Assembly (NCBI GenBank): GCA_017621755.1
Contig: JAGASL010000035.1
Location: 37,922 to 101,921 of the forward strand
Reading direction: 5' to 3'
Source of the DNA: Clostridia bacterium
GTDB taxonomy: Bacteria; Bacillota; Clostridia; Oscillospirales; CAG-272
Length of the DNA stretch: 64,000 nt
Positions 19,507 to 28,513 of this stretch are shown piece after piece. The notes beneath the pieces were generated by a model. The model was given only the letters and a program-made list of their open reading frames with translations, was not told the origin of the DNA and ran no database searches. The stretch's first letter is position 1; the number at the start of each line of letters is the position of its first letter. A program made the translations under genes and the position numbers.

Positions 19507-21150
19507 ATGCTAAGCAAGCAGGTACAGCTTTCCCCCGGCATTCTGCAGGAGTGCTTTGAAAAGGTAAGAAAAAACTTCTACGAACGAATTGATGAAAAGA
19601 AGCACGCGGCCGTATACGCCGGCGTGTTTAGCGAGGCATACGCCGAGCCGGAGTTTACCGGCAAATTCATGGATCTATGCGCCTATTATTATGAAAGCGA
19701 GGGCGACGAGCGCGCCCTGCAAAAGGGCATGGCGGTCATCGAGAGCATTCGCGAGCATCAGCGCGAGGACGGCTACCTTGGCTGCTTAGAGAAGGGCAAG
19801 GAGCTGGTCGCCTTCTCCTTCTGGAACCACGGCTTTACCCTATACGGGCTTGTACGCATGTACGAGGCCACGGGGGACGAGAGCATTCTTGCGCTTGCCA
19901 AAAAGGCGGCAGATTATATTCTGTCCGTATACGCCGACCCGGCCGCGCCAGACATTTTAGAGGCAAGCAACATGGGCAGCCAAAACATCTCCTGCCTGTA
20001 TGCCATAGGGTGCATCTATCGCGCCACGGGGGATGAGCGTTATCTGCAATTTATCACCCGTGTGCTGGCGCATTGTGAAACGACCGATATGCCCTTGCTC
20101 TCCTTTGGCAGCATCTTTGATCTGCGCTCGAAAAAGGGGATCGAAATGCTGGTGGTCTACCTGGGCATTCTGCAATACGGCAGGATGGCGGGCGACTGCC
20201 GCGCGGTGGATGCCGCGCGGCACTATTGGCAGGAGATATGGGAAAGCCAGATCCGCAATACCGGCAACGGCACGATTCGTGAAAAGTGGACCGAGGGCGG
20301 CAATGCCGCGCGCCTGATGCCCACCGAGGAAAAGCCGAACGAGACCTGCGTGGCGGTTGGCTGGTGCGAGCTTTCGCTTGCCCTGTTCTATGCCGACAAG
20401 AAGCCCGTTTACCTAGATGCCTTAGAAAAAACGCTCTTTAACCATATGATCGGATCGCTGGAAAAGAGCGGGCGCGACCTGGCCTACTACCAGGGTAACT
20501 ACGGCAGAAAGATCTACCGCACCGATGACGGTGCCTATCAGTGCTGCCGCTATCGTGGCTTTACACTCTTCTCCTACCTCAAAGAGTATTTGTACCATTA
20601 TGAGAACGACTGTCTGATCCCGTTGGTATACGGCCCGTCGATCTTTGAGGCAGAGGGTCTGAGAGTCAAGCAGGAAACGGCCTACCCGACCAAGGGGCAG
20701 ATCCGCTTTTCCGTGCAGAATGGCGGCGGCGAGAAAACGCTGAAGCTTCGCATCCCCACCTGGTGCCGGGAATGGGAGATCACCGGCGGCACCGGCGGCA
20801 CCGGCTACATGACCGACGATGGCTTTTTGACCGTTGCGCTGCCGGAGGGTAACTATACCGTATGCCTAAATATGACCATGCCGCTTGTAAAGGAACAGCA
20901 TGAAATAGAGGGCAAGCCCTATCTTTCCTACACCTACGGCCCGCTTCTGCTGGCAGCCGACACGCACTACGGCTGTGCGCTGTGGCGTGAGGCTGATGCG
21001 GGGGCAAGCATCACCGCAGTAGAAGCAGGCAGCACGTCGCTTGTACACTTCGTCACTGACGGACTACATCTGGTAGACTTTGCCTCTGCCGGTGGAAACG
21101 ATCCGGTAAACGATCAATACACGGTATTCATTCCAGAAAGGAGACCCTAA
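19507..21150 (+). CDS. GH127-like (DUF1680) glycoside hydrolase, probable L-arabinofuranosidase family
   Basis: Alpha/alpha-barrel enzyme of the DUF1680/GH127 clan, whose founding member removes beta-L-arabinofuranose. It has 547 residues, shorter than typical GH127 enzymes. The zinc/catalytic set appears conserved: E279 and C281 in NETCVAVGW, and the cysteine pair C346-C347 in YQCCRYRG, matching the Glu, Cys and Cys-Cys ligands of the family, although the usual CCPPN is replaced. No signal peptide, so it should act on imported oligosaccharides or glycosides. First gene of a three-gene operon. The exact sugar is uncertain. Confidence 0.78.
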   Translation: MLSKQVQLSPGILQECFEKVRKNFYERIDEKKHAAVYAGVFSEAYAEPEFTGKFMDLCAYYYESEGDERALQKGMAVIESIREHQREDGYLGCLEKGKELVAFSFWNHGFTLYGLVRMYEATGDESILALAKKAADYILSVYADPAAPDILEASNMGSQNISCLYAIGCIYRATGDERYLQFITRVLAHCETTDMPLLSFGSIFDLRSKKGIEMLVVYLGILQYGRMAGDCRAVDAARHYWQEIWESQIRNTGNGTIREKWTEGGNAARLMPTEEKPNETCVAVGWCELSLALFYADKKPVYLDALEKTLFNHMIGSLEKSGRDLAYYQGNYGRKIYRTDDGAYQCCRYRGFTLFSYLKEYLYHYENDCLIPLVYGPSIFEAEGLRVKQETAYPTKGQIRFSVQNGGGEKTLKLRIPTWCREWEITGGTGGTGYMTDDGFLTVALPEGNYTVCLNMTMPLVKEQHEIEGKPYLSYTYGPLLLAADTHYGCALWREADAGASITAVEAGSTSLVHFVTDGLHLVDFASAGGNDPVNDQYTVFIPERRP

Positions 21151-21151
21151 T

Positions 21152-22126
21152 ATGAATCTCAAATATTCTGTTTTTCTTGGTAACGTAGGACATTGCTTTG
21201 ACCGCTATTGCCCGGAATATTCTACCCCCTTTTCGCTTGAGGAGCTTTTTACCCGCGCGGTATCAATACCTCAGCTTTCCGCCGTTGACCTAGTGATGGA
21301 CTGGGGTATGATGGAAAAGCGAGAGGAAATCAAGGCGCACCTGGCTCGCACTGGCCTTGCCGTTGGCTCGCTGGCGGTAGACACCTTTGCCAACCCACTC
21401 TATAAAAAAGGCAGTCTTTCCTCTACCGACAAGGCCGTGCGCGACCGCGCGCTGGCCGATTGCAAGGCGGTGATGGATTTTGCGGCCGAGATCGACTGTA
21501 AGATCGTTACGCTATGGCCGGGGCAGGATGGCTATGATTACATTTTTGCCGCTGACTATATCAAGGAACGCCAGCTGTTTGCCGACGGGGTAGCCGAGCT
21601 TTGCCGCTATAACCCCAACATCATCATTACGTTAGAATATAAGATCAAGGAGCCCCGCACGCATTCCTACATCAGCACCGTAGGGGCCACCCTACTGATG
21701 ATCGAAAAGATCAATCTGCCCAATCTTGGCATAGCACTTGACTATGGCCACGCGGCACTGGGCTATGAGACGGCAGCAGAGGCGGTAGCGATGTGCAAGA
21801 TGTATGGCGACCGGCTGAAGCATATTCACATCAACGATAACTATCGCCTGTGGGACGATGACATGATCGTAGGCACGGTTCATTCGCTGGAATACTTAGA
21901 ATTTTTCTATTGGCTGAAACGCACCGGCTACGAGGGGTACCTGGTAATTGACCAGTTCCCCTACCGCGAGGATGGCAGAGATGCCGTAGCCGAGAGCGCC
22001 GAATGGCTGGATGCCCTGATCGCACTCACCGAGAAGATTGATGCCAACGAGGCTGAGGCGGTCATTGCCAAGCGTGACGGCGTAGCGGCAAGCAAATTTA
22101 TGAGAAAGATCTTATTCAAAGGTTAA
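21152..22126 (+). CDS. Xylose-isomerase-like TIM-barrel sugar isomerase/epimerase
   Basis: TIM-barrel protein of the AP-endonuclease-2/xylose-isomerase-like superfamily, 324 residues. Metal-site motifs appear in order: a Glu in ITLEYKIKEPR, an Asp-His pair in LDYGHAALGYE, KHIHINDNY and a late VIDQFPYRED. These fit sugar isomerases or epimerases such as L-rhamnose isomerase-like or ketose epimerase enzymes. It begins one base after the upstream stop and ends two bases before rhaD, so it probably makes the ketose used downstream. Exact substrate is not resolved. Confidence 0.75.
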   Translation: MNLKYSVFLGNVGHCFDRYCPEYSTPFSLEELFTRAVSIPQLSAVDLVMDWGMMEKREEIKAHLARTGLAVGSLAVDTFANPLYKKGSLSSTDKAVRDRALADCKAVMDFAAEIDCKIVTLWPGQDGYDYIFAADYIKERQLFADGVAELCRYNPNIIITLEYKIKEPRTHSYISTVGATLLMIEKINLPNLGIALDYGHAALGYETAAEAVAMCKMYGDRLKHIHINDNYRLWDDDMIVGTVHSLEYLEFFYWLKRTGYEGYLVIDQFPYREDGRDAVAESAEWLDALIALTEKIDANEAEAVIAKRDGVAASKFMRKILFKG

Positions 22127-22128
22127 AG

Positions 22129-22944
22129 ATGAAGGATTTATCGCACGCACCGTTTATTGAAGAGCTGTGTGACACCACAGACAATATGTACCGCCTTGGC
22201 TGGAACGAGCGCAACGGCGGTAATATCAGCATTTTGCTGCGCGATGAGGAGCTGGCTCCTTATTTGGAGGGAAATGACCCCATCCTACGCGACCTGCCGT
22301 TGGCAGTTCCCTTCCCACAATTTGCTGGTCGCTATTTTTTGGTAACGGGCACCGGCAAATATTTTAAGAACGTATCCAGACACCCAGATGTGAACCTGGG
22401 TCTGATCCGTATTTCAGAGGACGGTAGCATCGCCCACCTGCTGTGGGGTTATTCCCAGGGCGGTAGCACCACCAGCGAAATCGTGATGCATCTGGGCGCA
22501 CATTGGCAGCGCCTGCAGGTAGACGCCGCGCAGCGTGTGGTGATGCATGCCCACCCCGCCAACACCATTGCCATGACGCACATTCACCCATGGGAGGATA
22601 AGGCCTTTACCCTCTCGATCTTTGGTACCTGCACCGAATGCATCGTCATCTTTCCGGATGGCATTGGCATTCTACCCTGGATGATCAGCAGCAGCCCCTC
22701 GATTGGTCTCGCCTCTGCCGAGAAATTCAAGGAGTACCGCATTCTGGTGTGGGCATTGCACGGCTGTACCGTCACCGGCACCACGCTTGACGAGGCCTTT
22801 GGCCTGCTGGAAACGGTAGAAAAGGGTGCTGAGATCTACATGAAGACCTACCTGGCCCCAAACCGCTGCGGCATTGATATTGGCATGCTGCGTGACGTAG
22901 CAGAGGCCTTTACCCTACAGGTCAAGCCCGGCCTTTTGGATTGA
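22129..22944 (+). CDS. rhaD: Rhamnulose-1-phosphate aldolase
   Basis: Class II aldolase that splits L-rhamnulose 1-phosphate to DHAP and L-lactaldehyde. It has 271 residues, against 274 in E. coli. The phosphate site is NERNGGNIS (26-34), zinc ligands are H140, H142 and H211, and catalytic E117 is in GGSTTSEIVMH, each within one position of the E. coli enzyme. Third gene of the operon. No rhamnulokinase is adjacent, so either the kinase is elsewhere or the true substrate differs. Confidence 0.88.
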   Translation: MKDLSHAPFIEELCDTTDNMYRLGWNERNGGNISILLRDEELAPYLEGNDPILRDLPLAVPFPQFAGRYFLVTGTGKYFKNVSRHPDVNLGLIRISEDGSIAHLLWGYSQGGSTTSEIVMHLGAHWQRLQVDAAQRVVMHAHPANTIAMTHIHPWEDKAFTLSIFGTCTECIVIFPDGIGILPWMISSSPSIGLASAEKFKEYRILVWALHGCTVTGTTLDEAFGLLETVEKGAEIYMKTYLAPNRCGIDIGMLRDVAEAFTLQVKPGLLD

Positions 22945-22994
22945 GATAGCAAAATCCCCTATTGTCGAAAAAGACGATAGGGGATTTTGCTATC
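22945..22994. terminator. Long bidirectional terminator between rhaD and the HAD gene
   Basis: Eighteen-bp perfect arms starting GATAGCAAAATCCCCTAT (22945-22962), extended inside by GTC/GAC around a GAAAAA loop. It starts right after the rhaD stop and overlaps the stop of the convergent HAD gene. Confidence 0.85.
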
Positions 22995-23826
22995 TGTTTT
23001 CTTTAGAAAAAAGAATACCCTTCTCTAAATCATCTACGATGGCGGCGATGGCGTGCTCCTCGTTGGAGACGGTGATGCGGTCGGCCGCCTCCTTGACCGC
23101 CCCGCAAGCATTGGCCACCGCGTAGCCAACGCCTGCGGCTTGTATCATGGAAATATCATTATAATAATCCCCCACAGCGATCGTGCGCGCGGGGTCAAGC
23201 GCAAGCAGCGCGGCCATGCGCGGTAGCGCACTACCCTTATTGACGCCCTTGGGCAGGATCTCAAACAGTGTCTGCTCTGAGCGGATAAAATCGAAACGGT
23301 CGGCAAGTGGGTGCGCGTGCAAAAACTCCTGCAGCTGCTGCATACGCGCTTCCTCTGCCACGCCAAACACGATCTTAGCCACTGGCTCCTTTATTTCGGC
23401 ATAATCTGCGGGCAGATTGGGCACGCCTGTCACCTGGCGAAAAACACGCATGACCTCGTTTTCCTGGCAGAAAAAGATGCGGTCAAAGCAGTTCACCTGT
23501 ACACCGATATCCGGCATTGCGGAGCCGGCATAGGCGGCCATCTGCACGATCTCGCGAGGGGCCTCATGCGTCCATAAGTAACACCGCGTACGGTAATCAA
23601 AAATACCACCGCCGTTAATACAAGCGACAGGCGCATTTGGCTGCACTATACTATAAATATTTTCAACAAAGAAAGGCATGCGCCCGGTTACAAAGGTAAA
23701 AAGGCCGCCTTGACTCTGAAAATATGAAATTGCCTCTAAATTCTCACGCGAAACAGTTTTATCCTCACGCAGCAGCGTACCGTCCAAATCGGTACAAAGC
23801 AATATGCCCTTAAATTTTCCTTGCAT
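22990..23826 (-). CDS. Cof-type HAD-superfamily phosphatase
   Basis: Class IIB (Cof/YbiV-like) haloacid-dehalogenase phosphatase, 278 residues, likely acting on a sugar phosphate or cofactor phosphate in the cytosol. Motif I is CTDLDGTLL with nucleophile D13 and acid/base D15; motif II is TFVTGRM; motif III a lysine near KGVNKGSAL; motif IV AVGDYYNDISM. The alpha/beta cap lies between motifs II and III. Transcribed alone, between convergent rhaD and the AraC gene. Confidence 0.9.
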   Translation of the reverse strand: MQGKFKGILLCTDLDGTLLREDKTVSRENLEAISYFQSQGGLFTFVTGRMPFFVENIYSIVQPNAPVACINGGGIFDYRTRCYLWTHEAPREIVQMAAYAGSAMPDIGVQVNCFDRIFFCQENEVMRVFRQVTGVPNLPADYAEIKEPVAKIVFGVAEEARMQQLQEFLHAHPLADRFDFIRSEQTLFEILPKGVNKGSALPRMAALLALDPARTIAVGDYYNDISMIQAAGVGYAVANACGAVKEAADRITVSNEEHAIAAIVDDLEKGILFSKENR

Positions 23827-23905
23827 ATCCTCTTATCCTATCAAACATCTCCTGTATTCCTTGGCAACACAGTATACCACACCTCGGAATGAAATGCAAG
23901 CCTTT

Positions 23906-24712
23906 TTAGAGTTTTTCGCCCTTCTTTTCATTTCTGTCATAAATATATGCTTTGGGAGATATCCCGATCTCTTCCTTAAATACATTAGAAAAATACAGAG
24001 GGTCGGAAAAGCCGGAGAGGAGCGCTACATTTTTGATTGATTCCAATCCTTGCTCCAGTAACGCAACGGCATATTTGATGCGTACGCTACGCAGATAGGC
24101 AGCATAATTGACGCCGGTCTGCTTCTTGAATGCATGCGACAAATACTTGGCATTATATCCAAGCGTATCGGCAATGCCGGATATAGAGAGCGTGGGATCG
24201 GTAAATTCCTCATCTGTCAGGGAGATGACCTTCGCCACAAGGCCATCACGCATCGGCGAATCCAGCATCAAGCGAGAAAAGGCATACAAAAGCATGCTTT
24301 CACCGGCCAGATCGATCGTTTGCTCCGAGGCGCGCGCCAAGCTTTCCTCCCACAGGGGAATCAAGCCGTCATGGCCGGAAAAGCAACGCCGTGTAGCATT
24401 GATCTCAAAGCGACGAAACAGCTCCTCTGCTCGCCCTCCCTGAAAATCAATGTACATATATTGCACATCTGTTCCCTCCTTCAACCAAAATTGCTCTCCG
24501 CAGAAGCCAAACAAAAGATCACCCGCCCGAAAAGAAAGAAGCAAGCGGTCAATGTAAAAAACACCGCTCCCCTGCATGACAAGCAGCATACGGTGGTAGC
24601 TGAGCGGTGTATGTCGGCACATGGCCTCTCTCTCGGTTTCCCGGATATATTGATAGATCGACAGCGTGCCGATCGTCCATGCTGTCGAGAACTTACATAT
24701 ATTTTTCTTCAT
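23906..24712 (-). CDS. AraC-family transcriptional regulator
   Basis: Sugar-responsive regulator, 268 residues. An N-terminal cupin-like sensing domain (about 25-140, with GSGVFYIDRLLLSFRAGDLL) is followed by a C-terminal double helix-turn-helix (about 165-262) with the family signature NVALLSGFSDPLYFSNVFKE. GGAGAGGGG lies just before the ATG. It is divergent from the EamA transporter/oxidoreductase pair at 24858-26987, its most likely target. Confidence 0.9.
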   Translation of the reverse strand: MKKNICKFSTAWTIGTLSIYQYIRETEREAMCRHTPLSYHRMLLVMQGSGVFYIDRLLLSFRAGDLLFGFCGEQFWLKEGTDVQYMYIDFQGGRAEELFRRFEINATRRCFSGHDGLIPLWEESLARASEQTIDLAGESMLLYAFSRLMLDSPMRDGLVAKVISLTDEEFTDPTLSISGIADTLGYNAKYLSHAFKKQTGVNYAAYLRSVRIKYAVALLEQGLESIKNVALLSGFSDPLYFSNVFKEEIGISPKAYIYDRNEKKGEKL

Positions 24713-24806
24713 TTACCCCTCTCCTTTTTTCTTCTACGATAACACACTTGTGCGTGCTTGTCAATAGAAAACAAACTTTTTTATATGTATTTATAGAATT
24801 TATCCA

Positions 24807-24834
24807 TTGCCATATCCACCAAATATGCTATAAT
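24807..24834 (+). promoter_or_regulatory. Promoter of the EamA/oxidoreductase unit
   Basis: TTGCCA (24807-24812), 16-base spacer, TATAAT (24829-24834). Confidence 0.6.
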
Positions 24835-24857
24835 AAAGAAAAATTGGGGGAGACGCG

Positions 24858-25724
24858 ATGTATTACGGTATTATATTGTTAGCGGTGGTTTTCTTTGGCG
24901 GCTGTTTTGCTCTGAACGATGTCTATCGGCGACTGCGCGGCAGTAGCCTACGCATCAGCATGGAGAGTGCCTTTATCGGCTCATGTGCCGGACTTATCGT
25001 CCTGCTCGCGGCCGGTGGGCTGCATATTGAGATCACCCTGTTTACGCTGGTGATGGCGCTTCTCTCTTCGCTGAATGGGCTCGCCTTTACCTTTTGCGCC
25101 TTCCGCGCATTGGACAGGATCAATCTATCGCTTTTTTCGCTTTTTTCCATGCTGGGCGGCATGGTATTGCCCTTTTTACAGGGTATTCTGTTTTTCAATG
25201 AGCCTCTGACGTGGGGAAAGTGCATCTGCCTTGCTTTCATTACCGTGGCGCTCACGATTACCGTATCGCGCGGAAATCAGCGCGGCGGCGCGATCTATTA
25301 TATCGGCATCTTTGTGCTGAACGGTATGGCCGGCGTACTTTCTAAAATTTTCACCGCAGCTTCGTTTCCAAAAACCGATGCGGCAAGCTTCAATTTTTGG
25401 TGCGCCGCCTTCAGTGGGCTGTTGGCCGGCGCGATCTGGCTGATCCTGACATGGCGAAAAAAGCCGCAGGATGGCGCCTTCTCCTGGCGTGCTACGGCCG
25501 TCGGTGCTGCCAGCGGCGCGACCAACCGCCTCGCCAATCTGCTGCTTGTCATGGCGCTGGCACATGTGGATGCTTCGGTACAATATCCGATGGTAACCGG
25601 TGGTGTTATGATCGCCTCAACGCTGATCTGTCTGCTTGGCAAGCGTAAACCAAGCACACGCGACGTGCTTTCTGTTCTATTGGCCTTTTTGGGAATGCTG
25701 GCTCTGTTTGCGATTCCCGTATAA
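24858..25724 (+). CDS. EamA/DMT-superfamily transporter
   Basis: Integral membrane protein of 288 residues with about ten hydrophobic helices in two five-helix halves, as in drug/metabolite transporters. GGGGGAG precedes the ATG. The second half carries GATNRLANLLLVMALAHVDA. Substrate is unknown; co-transcription with a sugar-type oxidoreductase and divergence from an AraC regulator suggest a sugar, sugar acid or related metabolite. Confidence 0.8.
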   Translation: MYYGIILLAVVFFGGCFALNDVYRRLRGSSLRISMESAFIGSCAGLIVLLAAGGLHIEITLFTLVMALLSSLNGLAFTFCAFRALDRINLSLFSLFSMLGGMVLPFLQGILFFNEPLTWGKCICLAFITVALTITVSRGNQRGGAIYYIGIFVLNGMAGVLSKIFTAASFPKTDAASFNFWCAAFSGLLAGAIWLILTWRKKPQDGAFSWRATAVGAASGATNRLANLLLVMALAHVDASVQYPMVTGGVMIASTLICLLGKRKPSTRDVLSVLLAFLGMLALFAIPV

Positions 25725-25745
25725 TAAAATTTCAGGAGGATATGT

Positions 25746-26987
25746 ATGAAAAACCTAAAAATTGGTGTATTTGGTACCGGCAGAGGCGTAGACATTGCAA
25801 AGAACTTTATGCTACAGGGCTGCGAGATCGTTGCGGCCTGTGATTTCAGCAAGGATCGTCTGCAAAAGGCAACGACTCAGCTGGGAAGCGACATTGCCCT
25901 CTATGATAATTTCGATGCTTTTATCGAACACGATATGGATGCCGTCATTCTTGCCAACTATTTTCATGAGCACGCCCCTTATGCAATCAAATGCTTCGAG
26001 CGCGGTATCCATGTATACAGTGAATGCATCAGCAACGGCACGATGGCTGAGGGTGTAGAGCTGATCCGCGCCTTTGAAAAAAGCAATGTTATCTACATGC
26101 TGGCAGAAAATTATCCCGAAATGCTCTTCAATCGGGAAATGAAGCGTCTTTGCGACAGCGGCACACTGGGCAAGATTCTGTACGCCGAGGGCGAATACAA
26201 TCACCCCGGTGATCCGCGCGACTGCTCGTTTAACAAAACCTACAACTATTTCCGTGGCCATTGGCGTAACTTTCTGCCACGTACCTATTACATCACGCAC
26301 TCGCTCGGTCCGATCATGCACGCCGTAGGCGCTACGCCCAAGCGCGTAACCGCCTTTTCCGCCTATGCACCCACACCAAAGGATGCCCCCTCTGCCAGTT
26401 TTGACGGTGACCGCGCCGCCATTGTTACCACGCAGAACGATGACGGCTCGATCTACCGCGTAACCGGCTGTGCCGCCTTTGGCGGGCATCACAACGCCTA
26501 CCGTATCTGCGGTACCGAAGGACAGATCGAAAATCTGCGCGGCATGGGTCAGCAGGTAATGCTCCGTTATAACAAATGGAGCAAACCGGAGGGTGCAGAG
26601 GAAACGCAGTGCTACACGCCCAGCTGGAATGATAAGGATGAAGAGCTGATCAAGACCAGCGGCCACGGCGGCGGTGACTACCTGACCGCGCGCACCTTTA
26701 TCGAAAGCATCCGCGAGGGCAAGCAGCCCCCCTTCCCCTTCGACATCCATGCGGCAGTAGCCATGTCCTCGGTTGCCATTCTTGCGCACCGTTCGATGCT
26801 GGAGGGTGGCATGCCCTATGACATTCCGGATTTTCACACCGAAGAGGCACGGAAGCAGTATGAAAATGACCGCCTGACGCCCTTCTACAGCGACGACGGA
26901 AGTGCACCTACGCTCCCCTGCTGCTCAAATCCCGAATATGCCCCCACCGAAGAACAGCTTATCATGTTTGACGAGCTTTTGAAATAA
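25746..26987 (+). CDS. Gfo/Idh/MocA-family oxidoreductase lacking the usual catalytic lysine
   Basis: NAD(P)-dependent sugar or polyol oxidoreductase-like protein, 413 residues. The N-terminal Rossmann fold begins IGVFGTGRGVDIAKN (6-20), and the C-terminal alpha/beta domain contains YYITHSLGPIMHAVG with a conserved His. The usual EKP motif, whose lysine is catalytic, is replaced by SECIS (92-96), so a cysteine stands at the lysine position. The enzyme may use another chemistry or be non-canonical. CAGGAGGA precedes the ATG; it follows the EamA gene by 21 bases. Confidence 0.83.
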   Translation: MKNLKIGVFGTGRGVDIAKNFMLQGCEIVAACDFSKDRLQKATTQLGSDIALYDNFDAFIEHDMDAVILANYFHEHAPYAIKCFERGIHVYSECISNGTMAEGVELIRAFEKSNVIYMLAENYPEMLFNREMKRLCDSGTLGKILYAEGEYNHPGDPRDCSFNKTYNYFRGHWRNFLPRTYYITHSLGPIMHAVGATPKRVTAFSAYAPTPKDAPSASFDGDRAAIVTTQNDDGSIYRVTGCAAFGGHHNAYRICGTEGQIENLRGMGQQVMLRYNKWSKPEGAEETQCYTPSWNDKDEELIKTSGHGGGDYLTARTFIESIREGKQPPFPFDIHAAVAMSSVAILAHRSMLEGGMPYDIPDFHTEEARKQYENDRLTPFYSDDGSAPTLPCCSNPEYAPTEEQLIMFDELLK

Positions 26988-26998
26988 GCGAAAAGCCA

Positions 26999-27034
26999 GC
27001 GCTGTGCCAAAGCACAGCGCCGGTTCTTTTTTAT
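26999..27034 (+). terminator. Terminator after the Gfo/Idh gene
   Basis: Eight-bp stem GCGCTGTG (26999-27006) and CACAGCGC (27013-27020), then CGGTTCTTTTTT. It overlaps the end of the convergent MATE gene. Confidence 0.8.
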
Positions 27035-28404
27035 AGAAGCTTTTTGAATTTGCGCATCACGGCGATATAATCGCCCAGTACGGTCAGCGAGCCGAGCAGC
27101 CAGGCAAGCGGCGTGCAGAAGCACATAATCACGTAACCGGTCTGCACGTCAAGCGGTGTGCTAAGCAGCGCGCCGCTCATCAGCAGAATGACCACCGTTG
27201 AAAGGCCGGCGCGGCCAACGATCTCGGTAAATCCAGAGACCATGCACCATAGGGTGCGCCCCAGCGACTGCAGGATGCTTTTGCATATCACGATCGGCAC
27301 CAGCAGGAAGGAAAGCACCGTATTGATCACGATATACCTATAGGCGTTATCCACCACCAGCTGCTCAACCTCTCCCGCCAGCAGGGGGATAAACAGCCGG
27401 CCAAAGGGGATCATGATCAGCGAGGCGATGCCGCACCAGATCACACACATCAGCATGGTCTTGCGGCCTCCATCGATCACGCGGTCATACCGCTGGGCGC
27501 CGTAGTTCTGCGCGGCGAATACCGCCACGGCGGAGCCAAAGGAGAGCACAGGCTGGGTGACGAAGCTTTCGATCTTGGCGCCCGTGGTCTGAGAGGAAAC
27601 ATACAGCGTGCCCATGCCGTTGGTCACGAACTGCATCACGATCGAGCCGACCGAGAGCACCATGTTCAAAAAGGCCATAGGCAGACCCACGTGCAGCAAA
27701 AGACCATCTAAGGCCCATTCGGTCTTAAAATGCCGCCAGGCGATATGCAGGCGCGGCTGCTTTTTGACAATGTATACGATACACATCAAGCCGGAAAGCA
27801 GCTGGGCCAGCACGGTGGCAAGACCCGCGCCATCGGTATCCATGCCGCACAGGGCGATCAAAACGAAGTCTAAGATGATGTTGATGATGCAGGCCACCAC
27901 CAAAAAATAGAGCGGCGTTTTAGAGTCCCCCAAGGCGCGGATCATATTAGAAAGCAGGTTAAACAGCGCGGTAGCTACCAGGCCGGCAAACACCCATACG
28001 ATATAACCGTAGGCGCGTTCCATAATGTCGGCCGGGGTGCGCATAAATTCCAAAAGGGGACGGGCAAAAAGCGTGCAAGCCAGCGCCAGCAGAATAGAGA
28101 TCAGCGCCGAGAGCTTGATGGCCGCGGCAAAGCTGCGCTTCACGCCCTCTTCATCCTTTGCACCAAAATAACGCGCCGTCACGACCGAGAAGCCGGTGGT
28201 CAAGGCCTGAATGGCGCCGCTGGCAAACCAGACCAGGCTACCGGTAGAGCCAACCGCCGCATAGGCGCTGGGGTCCAGCGTGCGACCAACAATGACCATA
28301 TCGGCCACGTTGTAAAACTGCTGGAACAGGTTGCCTATCAAAAAGGGGATCGAGAATAAAAATATCTGTTTCAGGGGCGAGCCCTTTGTCAGATCTGTCG
28401 TCAT
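27031..28404 (-). CDS. MATE-family efflux transporter
   Basis: Cation-coupled multidrug/metabolite exporter of the cytoplasmic membrane, 457 residues with twelve predicted helices in two related halves. FSIPFLIGNLFQQFYNVAD and MVIVGRTLDPSAYAAVGSTG near the N-terminus are typical of the NorM/DinF-like MATE proteins common in Clostridia. The ATG at 28404 has ACGGAGG upstream; the open frame upstream of it crosses the promoter. A single-gene unit between two others. Substrate cannot be inferred. Confidence 0.92.
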   Translation of the reverse strand: MTTDLTKGSPLKQIFLFSIPFLIGNLFQQFYNVADMVIVGRTLDPSAYAAVGSTGSLVWFASGAIQALTTGFSVVTARYFGAKDEEGVKRSFAAAIKLSALISILLALACTLFARPLLEFMRTPADIMERAYGYIVWVFAGLVATALFNLLSNMIRALGDSKTPLYFLVVACIINIILDFVLIALCGMDTDGAGLATVLAQLLSGLMCIVYIVKKQPRLHIAWRHFKTEWALDGLLLHVGLPMAFLNMVLSVGSIVMQFVTNGMGTLYVSSQTTGAKIESFVTQPVLSFGSAVAVFAAQNYGAQRYDRVIDGGRKTMLMCVIWCGIASLIMIPFGRLFIPLLAGEVEQLVVDNAYRYIVINTVLSFLLVPIVICKSILQSLGRTLWCMVSGFTEIVGRAGLSTVVILLMSGALLSTPLDVQTGYVIMCFCTPLAWLLGSLTVLGDYIAVMRKFKKLL

Positions 28405-28440
28405 GTATTGCCTCCGTACATGCTGTTGTTTCTCAGCAAT

Positions 28441-28469
28441 ATTGTAATCAAAGGCGGTTAGTTTGTCAA
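28441..28469 (-). promoter_or_regulatory. Promoter of the MATE gene
   Basis: Leftward TTGACA (28469-28464), 17-base spacer, TACAAT (28446-28441). Confidence 0.82.
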
Positions 28470-28483
28470 GAGAAAAAAGGAAA

Positions 28484-28505
28484 AAGCCTTGATCTCTCAA
28501 GGCTT
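28484..28505 (-). terminator. Terminator of the citrate synthase-aconitase-IDH operon
   Basis: Stem AAGCCTTGA / TCAAGGCTT around loop TCTC (GAGA on the transcribed strand), followed leftward by TTTTTCC. It lies 8 bases after the isocitrate dehydrogenase stop. Confidence 0.82.
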
Positions 28506-28513
28506 TTTTATCG

